A stretch of 64,000 bases of DNA from Corylus avellana (lineage: Eukaryota > Streptophyta > Magnoliopsida > Fagales > Betulaceae). This document shows positions 23,254 through 33,728 of the stretch, in pieces. A program made the position numbers and the translations under genes. The stretch covers positions 9,116,711 through 9,180,710 of the forward strand of contig NC_081548.1 of NCBI RefSeq assembly GCF_901000735.1, given 5' to 3'. Within the stretch, counting starts at the first letter, position 1. Every line of letters starts with the position of its first letter. The notes beneath the pieces are model-generated. The model saw nothing but the letters and a program-made list of their open reading frames with translations, was not told the origin of the DNA and made no database searches.

Positions 23254-24029
23254 GAGTGAAATAAATGATCATTGATGGCTTTTTATTGAGTATCTGGACC
23301 TCTTGCCTCAAAGCATTGAGTGTTCACGTCAAAAGGTGAAAATTTTGAATTTGATCAATGTCATGGTTAGTTGGTTTTGCAGCCTTTTTGACTCAAGTTA
23401 TTAGGTTCTTAGGGGTGTCTCTACACCTAATGCCCTAAAACCATCTGGTTTGGGAGTCATTGACCAAACACTCGTTATATGGATCAATTAGAAAGCTTAA
23501 AGTAACCAACATTGCACAACCTGACAAAAAAAAAAAAGAGAAAAAGAATATGCCCTTGTGTCAGTCTAATAGGAATTTCAGTGAAGTATGAGATACAGAG
23601 ACATTGCTTATTGGAAAGATTTGGAAGCCTCATAATTTTGTACTAGTTCACTATACACTGTTTCAAACTTGTGATATTTCAGCATGTCCTTTGTAAATAA
23701 TTGCACTTTGAGATTCCAATTCATTGTGAAGATGAAGTTTATCTTTTTAAGCTTGCTAATGAATAAAAATCATGATTTTGAAGTGATGCTTGAATTTTTG
23801 AAATAACATGAACTGTGCATTATGTTTGTGGGTAACATTTCTGAAAAACCCTCACGAGACTTCACTCGTCCACTAGGGAATTCCTAGTGGTTTAAAAGGC
23901 TTGTTGCATATGCTAAATGCAATCGTACATCCCACGAAAGATAGATTTATCTCTTGTTTTCTGTTTTTCCATTCTTGTTTTTTTTTTTTTTTTTTTTAGT
24001 TTTGTATTGCTAAGGGACTAGCAATATGT
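22311..24029 (+). other. 3' noncoding region of the outer element
   Basis: Noncoding. 22470-22560 repeats the GCGATCGAGCGCA motif (two exact, one variant). 22670-22800 matches the conserved 3' block of the inner element (TTCGAGTTTGGGAGG, CACATTGGGGACAACGTGTC, TAAGTTTGGAGG). An ATAAAAATAA-rich stretch is at about 22860-22905 and a (TA)n tract with interspersed G at 23180-23250. 23850-24029 is clearly homologous to the inner element's 13200-13390 read in reverse complement. Confidence 0.65.
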
Positions 24030-24042
24030 AAGTTTGCGGGTG
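24030..24042 (+). promoter_or_regulatory. Polypurine tract of the outer element, interrupted
   Basis: AAGTTTGCGGGTG abuts the 3' LTR. Relative to the inner element's AAGTTTGGGGGTG, one G of the run is C, which would weaken priming. Confidence 0.7.
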
Positions 24043-25309
24043 TGATAAGTGCGAAAATATTCATATTTTCAGCCCTTAACTTGCATGTTTTTTTCCTTTG
24101 GTTTTACTTAATTAGGTCATTTTAATTTCTTTTTATGTTTTTTATGTTTTTACAGGCTTTTGGAAGAAAATGAAGTAAAACTAGGTGATCTGGGCTCAAA
24201 GAGAGAAGATGGGAAAAATCGAAACTCCCTGACATTGCGATCAATCGCAGGGTACCTGCGATCGAGTGCACACGGGCTGTGATCGATCGCACCCGTGCGC
24301 AGGAGACAAACCAAGGTGGCGGCTAAGATGTCCCTATTTCCATATTAGGGTTTTCCAACTCCCAATTGTAATAGGATTGAAACCCTACGAAATTCCTAGG
24401 GTTTACTACTTTTCCAAGGACTTTTAAAGCCTATAAATAGACCCCTAAGCCTTGAGAATAGACAGGCTTGGAGAAGGAGAAGAATAGGAGCTCTCAAGTT
24501 CAAGTCTCGGGTTTATTCTTTTCCATTCTTTTCTTTTATGAAGATGTTTAACATCAACTCTATGTGTAGCTAATTTATTTAGTAGGGTTGGATTGAAGCC
24601 CTAGTTATGTTTTGTTAATATTTCAATATTGGGGCCTTTGTGATGATTTTGTTGTGCTATTTAACTTGATTAATACCTGCTTGCATGAATTCCTCATATG
24701 TGTGTGCCTGATCAACATATGCATGTGGTATGGACTAGTTAGTTAAATTAATTTGGATGACCGTGTCCTGGGTTGAACATAAGTAACAAGAGATATCCAC
24801 GCCAGATTCTTGGGTTAATCAACATTGGGAACCGGGAGTATATACCATGCCCTAGGCCTCGTATGTTTGTCGATTTCCATAGAACATATGCTTTTCTAAA
24901 GAACAACTTAGTATATACCATGCTAAATCCTTTAGGGAAGAAAAGAGTTAGAGTATACACCATGCCTAACTTGTTGCTTAGGGAAATCTATAGCTTAAGG
25001 AGCATACACCATGCCCTTAGGTTGACAAACATTAAATATGCATAACTTGATCAAAGCATTGGCATATTGATATATTAGCTTAATATAATTAGTGGTGGAT
25101 ATCAAAGCCCTGCTCTTTATTATCATCACTTCAACAATCAATCTTTATTTTACTTTTGCTTAAGGAATTTACTTTTAAAACGAAAATTCAGCAATCTTCG
25201 TGGGAATGATCATGTACTTGCACCCTATTCTACCATGTTGACCTTGTGCACTTACAGGTAAAACGTACAATTATTTACCTATTAATTTAGGTAGATAATT
25301 TGCACATCA
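24043..25309 (+). repeat. 3' LTR of the outer gypsy element (1267 bp)
   Basis: Same ends and order as the 5' LTR with scattered substitutions. It lacks the 89 bp between the two CCTGCGATCGAGCGCA units of the 5' LTR, leaving one fused unit, CCTGCGATCGAGTGCA, at about 24255-24270. The GTATAYACCATGC series is retained at 24838-25016. Confidence 0.9.
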
Positions 25310-25690
25310 GGTCCCCTAATCGATCCAAATCATGGGTTGAACAACTCAATGCAGTGGGAAAACCTGTTGATGAGGATGACTTCATCGCCTACATCATGGA
25401 TGGTCTAAATCCATTTTATACAGGATTTATTACGATCTTCACTTTGCTGCATCGAGAGGTGATATGCACCTTTGACAACTTTCAAGTTGTAATGCTGAAT
25501 CATGACATGCTTCTTGGACACCATCGGCATCAACAACGCCCTGAATTGGCTGATTCTGGTAATTTTGCACTTTACTCTCACAAACCAAAGACTCGTGGTC
25601 CTATGGCTCAAACAAAGGCAAACACACATATCAAAACCATAGCAACAATCAACCTCACCGAAACTCCAAAGGTAACTTCTTCTCAAAGAA
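25310..25690 (+). pseudogene. Copia gag, continuation after the gypsy insertion
   Basis: Reads NRSKSWVEQLNAVGKPVDED, DFIAYIMDGLNPFYTGFIT, FDNFQVVMLNHDMLLGHH and FALYSHKP, the second half of a copia gag (UBN2-type) domain. It follows directly from QLQSL at 7024-7051 once the gypsy element is removed. Zinc knuckle, protease, integrase and reverse transcriptase are missing; the sequence passes quickly into AT-rich DNA. Confidence 0.8.
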
Positions 25691-26322
25691 TCACAATCAC
25701 ACTATATATAATAGCTTTTTTATTTTTTATTTTTTTCTTATATCATTAAAATATATATATATTTTTTTTACAAAATATATGTTTCCTATTTGTTCTTACA
25801 TTTTTTTTTTATAAAAATTCTAACATAGTCCCCAATGAAGGGCCAAAATATGAGAGAAGAGAAAAGAGAGAAAAATTTTGGGTTAAAATAATAGATATGG
25901 AAGCTAAAGTGCTACGGGGAGCAATACGGAAGATAAGAGGTTATAAGAAAGTTGTAAATGCTTTTATACTGTCTATTGTCCCGAAAAATGTTACTCAACA
26001 TTTTCAAGTAATGTCTTTTAGCATTTATTTATTATTATTTTTTTTTTTATGAGGCACATTCACATATACTTTTAAGAAAACAAAAAAGAAAAAAAAAAAG
26101 AAGCTAAAGTATCCTTTGGCTTATTGTTGCCATAATGTTTGGCTCATTTTTTGGCATATTGTTGTTAAAGGCTTATTTCTTGTCATCCCTGTTGGTTGCC
26201 ACAAAATCTAGCGAGTTTCCGGCCACCCTCCCTGCCTATGACATCCACCGCTATCGTCTTAAAAAAAAAAAAAAAAAAATCAAACTCAAGATTCCACAAT
26301 TGTTCACCTTGAGTTGAGGGGA
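25691..26322 (+). other. Degraded copia interior between gag and 3' LTR
   Basis: AT-rich, with an open stretch (about 25830-26020) that I do not recognise and poly-T and poly-A runs. The last 45 bp read like the end of a copia pol followed by a polypurine run (GTTGAGGGGA) just before TGTTAAAAT. Most of pol has been deleted. Confidence 0.5.
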
Positions 26323-26564
26323 TGTTAAAATATATTATGAGATTTGATTTCAATTATCTTACTGTAATTAATTCTAATCTCCTATAATCAGATTTGATTG
26401 GATCTCCTACCTTTTAAGTAATCATGTTATCTCCATATTTGTATTATTCTCATCTACCCTAGCTTTCCTATAAATATGATTGTTTTCTATTATAAATGTT
26501 ATCAAATCAATAAAAACAAAATATAGTTCTTAAAAACTTATTTTTCTGTCTCTTTTTATTGGCA
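26323..26564 (+). repeat. Copia-type 3' LTR (right end approximate)
   Basis: Starts TGTTAAAATATATTATGAGA immediately after the polypurine-like GAGTTGAGGGGA. Contains CCTATAAATATGATTG and ATAAATGTTATCAAATCAATAAA (promoter and polyadenylation-like). The right end is set at GGCA by analogy only. A second copy is at 32158. A related sequence in reverse orientation ends at 39157. Confidence 0.55.
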
Positions 26565-26930
26565 ACCCTCTCTCCTTCCCCTCCCTTTATTCTTCACTTC
26601 TAAAAAAAAAAAATCAACATATTTTTTAAATTATTATTATTATTTTTTTTTTTCACTTTTCTCTCACAGAAGTTAACCTCTTATTACTATTTATATATAT
26701 ATAAAAAAAAAATGTCAAAAGGATGTACCAAACACCATCATGTTTACACCGCTCATTTCCTTTGTTATTATGTTTTCCTTCACAAGGATAACTTCTATAA
26801 AGGAGCTGGTGTTGTGCCTACCAATAAGAATAGGCCACCTAGGATTATTGCACCGTTTCAAATAGGCACCAAAACACAAGATTATATAGGTTTTTCCATT
26901 TTTTGTTTTTTTTTTTAAGAAATTGCAAGA

Positions 26931-27335
26931 GGGCAGAGGGTGGCTCGCCGCCACCCCATATGGGCGGAGGTGGCCCGCACGGGCCACCTAGGCAGATCTG
27001 GGGTGGCTATCCGGCCACCCCGGATAGGTTGGGATGGTCGTGCGGCCATCCCTAGCCCATCTAGGGTGGTTGGCGAGCCACCCCATGGGTGGGGGTGGTC
27101 ACGCGGGCCAACCCAGCCCATGGGCTAGCTCGCCGGCCACCCTAGATCTGTTGGAGGTGGCCGTGTGGGCCACCTCCGCCCATAGGGTGGCTTGCCGCCC
27201 ACCCCAGATGGGTTGGGGGTGGCTGGCGCAACCACCCATGGCCTACGGGGGCAGTGGCAAGCCACCCCTACCTCCCTTCGGGTGGCTGCTGGCCACCCCA
27301 AATGGGGGTGGAGTGGCCAGCCAGCCACCCATTTG
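26931..27335. repeat. GC-rich array of short GGGTGGC/GCCACCC inverted repeats
   Basis: About 400 bp in which GGGTGGC and GCCACCC alternate every 20-40 bp with connectors such as CCCATATGGGCGGAGG and AGATCTGGGG. Each pair can form a hairpin, and successive units look like diverged tandem copies. GC content is far above the surroundings. Long open frames here (rich in P, H, W, G) reflect composition, not genes. Confidence 0.75.
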
Positions 27336-27357
27336 TTTTTCTTTTGTTTATTTAAAG

Positions 27358-27798
27358 GGGTAATTACCTTTTCCCCTATCAACTACAACGCATTGTAACT
27401 TTGTCCCCATGGACTGTCAACACTACTGCCCGACCCTATCAAACTATCATTTTGTGTCCAAAACCCTCATTCCGTCAGTCAAAGGCGTTAACTCAGACGG
27501 CCAACCCGTCATGTGTGCCCCACATGAAAGACTCTTGAAATGACAATGTGTTGTAGTTGATGGAGGAAAAGTGACAATGTGTTGTAGTTGATGGGGGAAA
27601 AAGGTGGGATAGAAAATTTCAAGATGGCATGTGGGGCGCACATGACGGGTTAACCATCTGAATTAATGCCTTTGACTAACAGAAGGGGTGGTTTTGGGCA
27701 CAAAATGGTAGTTTGATAGGGTCGGGTAGTAGGGTTGTCAGTTCATGGGGGCAAAGTGACAATGTGTTGTAGTTGATGAGGAGAAAAGGTAATTACCC
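27358..27798. mobile_element. TIR element nested in the Mutator-like element
   Basis: Left end GGGTAATTACCTTTTCCCC and right end GGAGAAAAGGTAATTACCC are inverted and continue for over 150 bp (CAACTACAACGCATTGT, GCCCGACCCTATCAAACTA, GTTAACTCAGACGG and their complements). Flanks TTATTTAAA and TTTTTTAAA are nearly a 9-bp duplication. The centre repeats part of the arm (TGACAATGTGTTGTAGTTGA twice). Confidence 0.7.
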
Positions 27799-28055
27799 AT
27801 TTTTTAAATAATTAATTGGTTTTTTAATTATTTTTCTTTTTATATTTTGTATAATCTAGTGTGGTAGTGTTTATTTCTTAAACTTAAGATTTTTCTGATA
27901 TGCTAAGGTGTCACTGGCTGATTGGTGGGCACAAAGGAGCTGGTTTACACCAGCTCCTTATAGAAGTTATCCTCTTCCTTCACTTGCTGACTATAGGATT
28001 TAGAACATATGATAATATATTTACATCACTTAGAAAAGTCAAGCCACTGAGAAAA

Positions 28056-28228
28056 GAGAAGTGATACATTTCTCAAATTTTGTTTAAAAGTTGGTTCCCA
28101 AATGATGTGTCATCATCACATGAGCTTTATTATTTTGAGAAATGTGTCACCAACTCGTAAGATGGTAACACATCATTTAGGAACTAACTTTTGATGAAAA
28201 TTTTTTAGATATATAGTATTTCTCCTGA
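28056..28228. mobile_element. Small MITE, about 170 bp
   Basis: Left arm AGAAGTGATACATTTCTC..AAAAGTTGGTTCCC..AAATGATGTGT pairs with the right arm (reverse complement GGAGAAATAC..AAAAGTTAGTTCCT..AAATGATGTGT). The second copy is at about 33815-33983. Ends approximate. Confidence 0.55.
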
Positions 28229-28478
28229 GCAAATTTCCACCCTCTCTTTATAATGTTAAATATCCTAAGCCCCACCTGCTGTTTGCATGATAATTTAACA
28301 AATATGCTCAAACATAGTATTTGGTACAAATATAGAGCACAAATGGTTTATAATTCAGAACACGAGTACTACTATAAGTCAATAAATTCATATCCAATAC
28401 AATGCAAACAATTAATGAATTCAATACACTCCACAAACATAAAAATAGAATTTTAACTATAGTACTATTGATCTAACT

Positions 28479-29849
28479 TTAAACCATGATCATCACAAGG
28501 ATGCCAAAAATAGCAGTCATCCACTAATAATATATAGTTGTAACGCTTCCCTTACCTACTGATACGGGAGAAGGTGCTGGAGACTCTGTTATGGCAAGCT
28601 TTTGATTGTTAATCTGACAATGATTGGCAACACCACAAATATACCAATTTCTTCCCAAGATTGCTAGGGTAATCACATCATTTCCACTAACCAAGGCCTC
28701 AGTTCCCAACGGTGCCACACATTGTTGGAAGCCAATTTCATTGACTTCAAGAACAATATGGGATCCCGGTGTATACTTGAAAACTGCACCAAGAACTTGA
28801 TTCTTCCATCATCAATCAAACTAAAAAGAAATATATTTACACGAATTAATTGACAAATAAATAAGAAACAAAAAGAATCCACTAGCAACCCTTTAAAAAC
28901 AAGGCAACCTCAAAGTCGAGTAATGCTATGTAACAAAATCTGAATGGAAATGATTTTCCTTTACAAAAATTGGAGTAATGCTATGGGAGTGACTCCCCGT
29001 CCACTTTTTGTAAAGGAAAAAACTTTCTATCGTGATGAAATATAATCAATACTTTAATGCTCCGCCTCATGTATGATCATCTCAAACTCCCTTTTAATAG
29101 GTGAGACCCAACATCTGAAATATTTAATTAAATAGAGGTGAATTGATGAAATTAAGATTCGATCGCATGGCCTATGGCTTTGATGCCATATTAAATCATC
29201 ACTTATCCAAAAAAATTTAATCAATATTTTAAAGCTGATAGCAAGAATGTATATTTAATCAAACTTTAACAAAGCGTCTACTAGAAAGCAAGCATCGGCA
29301 AATAAAACTTGAAAAACGCTTAACGACTCAAAAAACTTGTTTAACACAATTTATGTGGAATTAATACTATGAAGCAAGAAACAATTCAATCACCAAAATA
29401 TATAAAGCAATAAAGAGGCAGACACTAATATTTTGGTTACGAAGAGAAAACCTTTTAAAAATCGATTTAAAAGTAAAACATCTCCGGGGCAGCCAAACCC
29501 AAGAAATCACTATCAAAATATTATCCAGAGATTACAAACACTAGGAACACTTACAACCCTTTGTAAGACCTTGGCTCTGTAAAATCGACAAGCCGACAAC
29601 TCGTCTCCTTGCTCACAATCTTCTTCAATGTGATTCTCCTTTACTGGACCCTTCCAATAAACTTCTCAACCGTAGATTTACCAAAGGAATAACTAAAACT
29701 CTAAGACATTCAATTTAACGCTCACCATATATGATCTCTCTTAGCAAAGCCTCCGACGAACTCTCTTGGGTGAAAATTCGTACCCCTCACTCCTATAATG
29801 GCCTCCGACGAACTCTCTTGGGTGAAAATTCGTACCCCTCACTCCTATA

Positions 29850-29901
<52 letters not shown>

Positions 29902-30467
29902 AACAAACCCTAGACCTGGGCCCACTAAAAACACGTTTTTGGGCATAATAGGTACGGGGTGTCCGGACAAGGCCTTGCGAGCAAAAAACATGCTTGCTGG
30001 AATTCGTGTCTGGACACCCCCTGCAAAGGACATTCCATCGGTCCTTGATCAATAGCTTCGATCGATGAGTTTGTGGTACGATTGAGCTGAAACTTTGCAG
30101 GGACGTTCATGACACATGAATCCACGTTATGAACGGTGGCGATTGAATTCTGAGCATTCTATATCAGTGTTTGAGCCTGTGGATAGTAGGCTCTTCATTT
30201 TGGAACCGAATTAAGCCAACATAAATACTAACAAAACTAAAAGATTACATCAAAAATAAGGTAATTTGAAGGCATACAAACAAAAAGTTTATAAAGTTAA
30301 TTTACCAAGGGTGTCACCACATGGAACTCCTTTCCTTGAGCCCAAGCTATGTAATTATAGTCAACAGTCCCACCCTTGTCATCACCAACCACAAACTCTG
30401 TGGCCAAAATTGAAGGGACAAGAATTGCTACAATCGCAAGGATGAAGAAATATTGGGAAGATGCCAT
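28479..30467 (-). pseudogene. Phytocyanin (stellacyanin-like blue copper protein) pseudogene, copy 1
   Basis: Exon 1 (30467-30306) encodes a signal peptide MASSQYFFILAIVAILVPS and mature start TEFVVGDDKGGTVDYNY; the tryptophan usual in KGWT is G. Exon 2 (28783-28524) encodes FKYTPGSHIVLEVNE, VAPLG, GNDVITLA, WYICGVANHCQINNQKLAI, keeping the copper-ligand H, C, H and an axial Q as in stellacyanins. Exon 1 lost one base before its end (VGDTL now reads VVTPL), so the exons no longer join in frame. A TAG at 28524 also removes the hydrophobic, GPI-type tail still visible down to 28479. The intron carries a solo LTR. An extracellular or membrane-anchored electron-transfer protein in origin. Confidence 0.85.
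29310..30233 (-). mobile_element. Solo LTR in the phytocyanin intron (924 bp)
   Basis: On the minus strand it begins TGTTAGTATTTATGTTGGC and ends GCGTTTTTCA. AGTTT (plus AAACT) flanks it at 29305-29309 and 30234-30238. The third phytocyanin copy has the uninterrupted site (TTTTTAGTTTTATTTGCC, about 40010-40028), so this is a true insertion. It contains a (TA)n tract (29853-29897) and a 51-bp tandem duplication (29745-29851). No primer site or coding sequence adjoins it. Confidence 0.88.
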
Positions 30468-30517
30468 TGATTCTCTCTAATGGATCTCAAAAAACTAGAA
30501 ATAGTGGGTATTTATAA

Positions 30518-31168
30518 GGCTTCGTTTATTTCGACGTAAAATGGTTTCCGTCAGAAAATATTTTTAGGGAAGTTATTTTTCCTGAAAATCTTTTCTGTCA
30601 TAAAAATTTTACGGCGTTTACCGCGCGCACGGAAAAAAAATTTAAAAAAAAAATTTATATATATATTTTTTCCAATAAGGTTCCCACTGGGACCTGCCCC
30701 GGACCTGCCTAGGACTTGACCAGGACCCGTCCGAGACTTGTTCGAGACCCTTTTCGGACCTGTCAGGAACTCGCACAAGACTTGACCGGGACCCGCCCGG
30801 GACTTGCCCGGGACCTGCCTGGGACCCGATCGGGACCTGACCAAGACTTGACTTGGACTTGACTGGGACATGACCGGGACTTGCTCGGGACCCCACCAGG
30901 ACCTGCCCGGCACTTGACCGGAACCCGCCCAAGACTTTAATGGGACTTGACCGGGACCTGCCTAGGACCCGCCCAAGACTTGACCGGGACTTGCCCAGGA
31001 GTTGACCCAGACCTCATCGGGACCCGCTTGGAACTTGACCGGGACCCGCCCAGGACCCCATCGAAACTTGACCGGGACTTTATTGGAAAAAATATATAAC
31101 AAAATAAAAAATATATATATTTTTCGTGCACACATTTTTAGGGAAAATGACTTCCCTGAAAATATTTT
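30518..31168. mobile_element. Harbinger-like element, truncated by gap (copy 1)
   Basis: Identical to the left part of the complete element at 36294. It begins GGCTTCGTTTATTTCGACG directly after TAA. Contains the minus-phase minisatellite of GGGACTTGACC and GGGACCTGCC units (30680-31080). Sequence stops at the N run. Confidence 0.8.
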
Positions 31169-31268
31169 NNNNNNNNNNNNNNNNNNNNNNNNNNNNNNNN
31201 NNNNNNNNNNNNNNNNNNNNNNNNNNNNNNNNNNNNNNNNNNNNNNNNNNNNNNNNNNNNNNNNNNNN
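31169..31268. other. Assembly gap, 100 N
   Basis: A fixed-size N run, usually meaning unknown length. It joins the middle of the Harbinger-like element to the middle of a copia gag, so it is also the seam between the two copies of the tandem unit. Confidence 0.95.
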
Positions 31269-31560
31269 AAATCCATTTTATAAAGGATTTATTACGATCT
31301 TCACTTTGCTGCATTGAGAGGTGACATGCACCATTGACAACTTTCAAGTTGTAATGCTGAATCATGAAATGCTTCTTGGACACCATCGACATGAACAACG
31401 CCCTGAATTGGCTGATTCTGGTAATTTTGCACTTTACTCTCACAAACCAAAGACTCATGGTCCATATGGCTCAAACAAAGGCAAACACACATATCAAAAC
31501 CATAGCAACAATCAACCTCACCGAAACTCCAAAGGTAACTTCTCAAAGAATCACAATCAC
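31269..31560 (+). pseudogene. Copia gag fragment, copy 2
   Basis: Begins in the middle of gag at NPFYKGFITIF and continues through FQVVMLNHEMLLGHHRHEQR and FALYSHKPKTHG, parallel to 25407-25690 with several substitutions. Degenerates into AT-rich DNA. Confidence 0.75.
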
Positions 31561-32157
31561 ACTATATATAATAGCTTTTTTATTTTTATTTTTTCTTATA
31601 TATATATGTTTCCTATTTGTTCTTACATTTTTTTTTTTTTTTTTTATAAAAATCTTAACATAGTCCCCAATGAAGGGCCAAAATATGAGAGAAGAGAAAA
31701 GAGAGAAAAATTTTGGGTTAAAATAATAGATATGGAAGCTAAAGTGCTACGGGGAGCAATACGGAAGATAAGAGGTTATAAGAAAGTTGTAAATGCTTTT
31801 ATACTGTCTATTGTCCCGAAAAATGTTACTCAACATTTTCAAGTAATGTCTTTTAGCATTTATTTATTATTATTTTTTTTTTTATGAGGCACATTCACAT
31901 ATACTTTTAAGAAAACAAAAAAGAAAAAAAAAAAGAAGCTAAAGTATCCTTTGGCTTATTGTTGCCATAATGTTTGGCTCATTTTTTGGCATATTGTTGT
32001 TAAAGGCTTATTTCTTGTCATCCCTGTTGGTTGCCACAAAATCTAGCGAGTTTCCGGCCACCCTCCCTGCCTATGACATCCACCGCTATCGTCTTAAAAA
32101 AAAAAAAAAAAAAATCAAACTCAAGATTCCACAATTGTTCACCTTGAGTTGAGGGGA
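31561..32157 (+). other. Degraded copia interior, copy 2
   Basis: Duplicate of 25691-26322, including the unrecognised open stretch at about 31665-31860 and the polypurine-like run before 32158. No gene supported. Confidence 0.5.
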
Positions 32158-32402
32158 TGTTAAAATATATTATGAGATTTGATTTCAATTATCTTACTGT
32201 AATTAATTCTAATCTCCTATAATCAGATTTGATTGGATCTCCTACCTTTTAAGTAATCATGTTATCTCCATATTTGTATTATTCTCATCTACCCTAGTTT
32301 TCCTATAAATATGATTGTTTTCTATCATAAATGTTATCAAATCAATAAAAACAAAATATAGTTCTTAAAGACTTATTTTTCTGTCTCTTTTTATTGGTAA
32401 CC
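32158..32402 (+). repeat. Copia-type 3' LTR, copy 2 (right end approximate)
   Basis: TGTTAAAATATATTATGAGA after GAGTTGAGGGGA, as at 26323, with a few substitutions. The presumed terminal GGCA reads GGTA here, so the right boundary is uncertain. Confidence 0.5.
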
Positions 32403-32624
32403 CTCTCTCCTTCCCCTCCCTTTATTTTTCACTTCTAAAAAAAAAAAAAATCAACATCTTTTTAAAATTACTTTTTTTCACTTTTTTCTCGCAAAAGTCA
32501 ACCTCTTATTACTATTTTTTTTATAAAAAAAAATAATAATTAAAAAAAAAAGATGTCAAAAGGATTTACCAAACACCATCATGTTTACACCGCTCATTTC
32601 CTTTGTTATTATGTTTTCCTTCAT

Positions 32625-33728
32625 GAGGATAACGTCTATAAAGGACCTGGTGTTGTGCCTACCAATAAGAATAGGCCACCTAGGATTATTGCATCATTTC
32701 AAATAGGCACCAAAACACAAGATTATATAGGTTTTTCCATTTTTTTTTTTTTTTAAGAAATTGCAAGAGGGCTGAGGGTGGCTCGCCGCCACCCCCAGCC
32801 CCTCTGGGTGGCCGACGAGCCACCCCATATGGGCGAAGGTGGCCGTGTGGCCACCCCCAACCCATTTGGGGTGGCCAACGAGCCACCCCATGGGTGGAGG
32901 TGGCCTGCGCTGGCCACCCAAGCAGATCTGGGGTGGCTCTCCGTCCACCTCATATGGACTGGGATGGTCGCGTGGCCTTCCCCAGCCCATCTGGGGTGGC
33001 TGGCGTAGCCACCCATGGCGTACGAGGTGGCGGCAAGCCGCCCCTACCTCCCTTTGGAGCCACCCCAAGTGGGGGTGGGGTGGCCAGCCAGCCACCCTTT
33101 TGTTTTTTTATAGGGATAATTACATTTTCCCCTCATCAACTACAACGCATTGTCACTTTGCCCACATGAACTGACAACACTACTGCCCGACCCTATCAAA
33201 CTACAATTTTGTGCCCAAAACCATCATTCTGTCAGCCAAAGGCGTTAACTCAGACGGCCAACCCGTCACGTGAGCCCCACATGAAAGACTCTTGAAATGA
33301 CAATGTGTTGTAGTTAATGGGGGCAAAGTGATAATGCGTTGTAGTTGACGGGAGAAAAATGTGGGATAGAAAATTTCAAGATGGCATGTGGGGCGCACGT
33401 GACGAGTTAACCGTCTGAGTTAAAGCCTTTGACTAACAGAAGGGGGGTTTTGAGCACAAAATGATAGTTTGATAGGGTCGGGCAATAGGATTGTCAATTC
33501 ATGGGGGCAAAGTTACAATATGTTGTAGTTGATGGGGGAAAAGGAAATTACCCATTTTTTAAATAATTAATTGGTTTTTTAATTATTTTTCTTTATATAT
33601 TTTGTATAATCTGGTGTGGTAGTGTTTATTTCTTAAACTTAAGATTTTTCTAATTGCTGAGGTGTCAATGGCTGATTGGTGGGCACAAAGGAACTGGTTT
33701 ACACTAGCTCCTTATAGAAGTTATCCTC
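32625..33728. mobile_element. Mutator-like non-autonomous element, copy 2 (1104 bp)
   Basis: Ends GAGGATAACGTCTATAAAGG and the complement of CTTATAGAAGTTATCCTC. Target duplication TTCCTTCAT (32616-32624) and TTCCTTCAC (33729-33737), one mismatch. It carries a shorter GC-rich hairpin array (32768-33094) and the same nested TIR element (about 33103-33552). Confidence 0.8.

Larger units (their letters stand above)
7052..25309 (+). mobile_element. Outer Ty3/gypsy-type LTR retroelement, non-autonomous, with nested insertion
   Basis: Two long direct repeats (7052-8407 and 24043-25309) begin TGATAAGTGC and end TTTGCACATCA. The 5-bp sequence GGTCC flanks the element at 7047-7051 and 25310-25314. Between them are a tRNA-Asp-type primer site, a damaged gag (8717-9907), noncoding sequence, a second ORF (11025-11809 plus 21973-22310) and a polypurine-like tract (24030-24042). 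I find no protease, reverse transcriptase, RNase H or integrase belonging to it; the pol in this interval lies in a separate element at 11810-21972. Without that insert the element is about 8.1 kb. It landed inside a copia gag. It looks like a gag-bearing, pol-less partner of the Athila-like family. Confidence 0.9.
26784..27974. mobile_element. Mutator-like non-autonomous element, 1191 bp, 9-bp TSD
   Basis: Ends AAGGATAACTTCTATAAAGG and, in reverse complement, GAGGATAACTTCTATAAGG, followed inward by GAGCTGGTGTTGTGCC or GAGCTGGTGTAAACC. TTCCTTCAC flanks both sides (26775-26783 and 27975-27983); a 9-bp duplication indicates a MULE. The interior holds a GC-rich hairpin array and a second TIR element. 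No transposase. Confidence 0.8.
25407..31168. repeat. Tandem duplicated unit, copy 1
   Basis: Matches 31269-36944 in order: copia gag tail, LTR-like block, Mutator-like element, MITE, phytocyanin pseudogene with solo LTR, start of the Harbinger-like element. Divergence is obvious up to about 28230 (substitutions and indels). Beyond that the copies are almost identical apart from the (TA)n length and a base or two near 30620. Copy 1 ends at a 100-N gap. Confidence 0.9.

Noticed and set aside
26940..27382. Several overlapping W/P/H-rich frames on both strands
   Set aside because: GC-rich hairpin array; composition alone keeps the frames open.
29798..30055. Frames with YIYIYIY stretches
   Set aside because: Translation of a (TA)n tract inside a solo LTR.
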